Below, piece by piece: positions 63,674-64,000 of a stretch of DNA of 64,000 nt. The notes beneath the pieces are model-generated. The model saw only the letters and a program-made list of their open reading frames with translations. It did no database searches and had not been told where the DNA came from. The stretch lies in contig NZ_CP050191.1 of NCBI RefSeq assembly GCF_011745145.1, positions 2,222,984 to 2,286,983 of the forward strand, given 5' to 3'. The DNA comes from Mycobacterium sp. DL440. Lineage in GTDB: Bacteria; Actinomycetota; Actinomycetes; Mycobacteriales; Mycobacteriaceae. Positions within the stretch are counted from its first letter, which is position 1. Each line of letters opens with the position of its first letter. A program made the translations under genes and the position numbers.

Positions 63674-64000
63674 ATGGCACGTCCGCGATCGTTCGATGAG
63701 AAGCAGGTGTTGACCGCCGTCTGTGATCAGTTCTGGGACGCCGGTTACGGTGCGACCTCGCTAGAGGACCTGATGCGAGTGAGCGGGCTCGGCAAAGGCA
63801 GCCTCTATGCAGCGTTCGGTGACAAGCATCGGCTCTTCCTCCAAGCACTGCAGGGCTACACGGACACCAGGCATGAGCTTCTGAGGAAAACGCTCACCGA
63901 GACTCCACGGGCTCTGGACGCACTTCGCAAGCTCCTCGAGGCACCGACCGAGGCCGATTCGCGGCGTGGCTGCCTGATGGCCAACAGCACCTATGAGCTC
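63674..64000 (+). CDS. TetR-family regulator (partial, runs off the window)
   Basis: The ATG at 63674 starts MARPRSFDEKQVLTAVCDQF. It has GATSLEDLMRVSGLGKGSLYAAFGDK, the helix-turn-helix of the TetR AcrR/YxaF type (SLY-x-x-FGDK). The frame is open to the end of the window, giving 109 residues; the ligand domain continues outside. The inverted operator pair upstream and the divergent SDR gene suggest local control. Confidence 0.88.
   Translation, partial: MARPRSFDEKQVLTAVCDQFWDAGYGATSLEDLMRVSGLGKGSLYAAFGDKHRLFLQALQGYTDTRHELLRKTLTETPRALDALRKLLEAPTEADSRRGCLMANSTYEL

Overview
The window is high-GC actinobacterial DNA. It most likely comes from the Mycobacteriales (Mycobacterium/Mycolicibacterium or a close relative). 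This rests on DUF2580/EspC-like proteins with WXG-type partners, a PknH-type sensor-domain lipoprotein, a PknB-like membrane kinase, many lipoproteins and an actinobacterial allantoin cluster. I found no rRNA, tRNA, CRISPR array or complete insertion sequence.

Layout. (1) 1-3.4 kb looks like host backbone: a Ser/Thr kinase, an alpha/beta hydrolase, a decapitated glyoxalase remnant and a small lipoprotein. (2) About 3.8-48.2 kb is a large accessory island. Related repeat clusters lie in inverted orientation at 3801-3862 and 48129-48215 and start with TGTCC when read inward. Inside is a Tn7-like operon, tnsA-tnsB-tnsC-tniQ-tniQ, at 12.4-18.1 kb. I read the island as a Tn7-like transposon or a nested set of elements, but I could not find a matching target-site duplication. 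A tyrosine recombinase (46.3-47.4 kb) near the right end is an alternative mover. (3) 48.2-52 kb is a patchwork of short genes, including MazEF, a truncated MazF, a frameshifted gene and a tiny secreted Cys protein. These are punctuated by three clear copies and one decayed copy of a dispersed repeat. (4) 52-64 kb looks like backbone again: TetR/hydrolase, a ParA-like ATPase, an allantoin catabolism cluster with its IclR regulator, a beta-lactamase-fold esterase, and an SDR/TetR pair.

The island cargo is mostly conflict-related. It carries a 1730-residue protein fusing a trypsin-like protease to a STAND-type NTPase, with a partner gene. It carries two modules of EspC-like protein, WXG-type protein with an enzymatic tail (papain-like protease or GH19 lysozyme/chitinase) and lipoprotein, with no ESX secretion genes nearby. 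It carries a short type II CBASS (Cap5 HNH-SAVED, CD-NTase, E2-like), a sigma-like/XRE-like/ImmA-IrrE operon whose protease gene is frameshifted, and a Gabija pair (GajA/GajB) followed by a DEDDh exonuclease and a PIN-like protein. Two paralogous HTH genes at 4.3 and 26.0 kb each carry a 15-bp perfect dyad just upstream of the ribosome binding site.

In the allantoin region, the allantoinase, NCS1 permease, hydantoin-racemase-like protein, ureidoglycine aminohydrolase and aldolase-like protein would import and degrade allantoin toward glyoxylate. Two 27-bp operator-like elements with identical architecture sit in front of the permease and between the aldolase operon and the IclR gene. They define a compact regulon.
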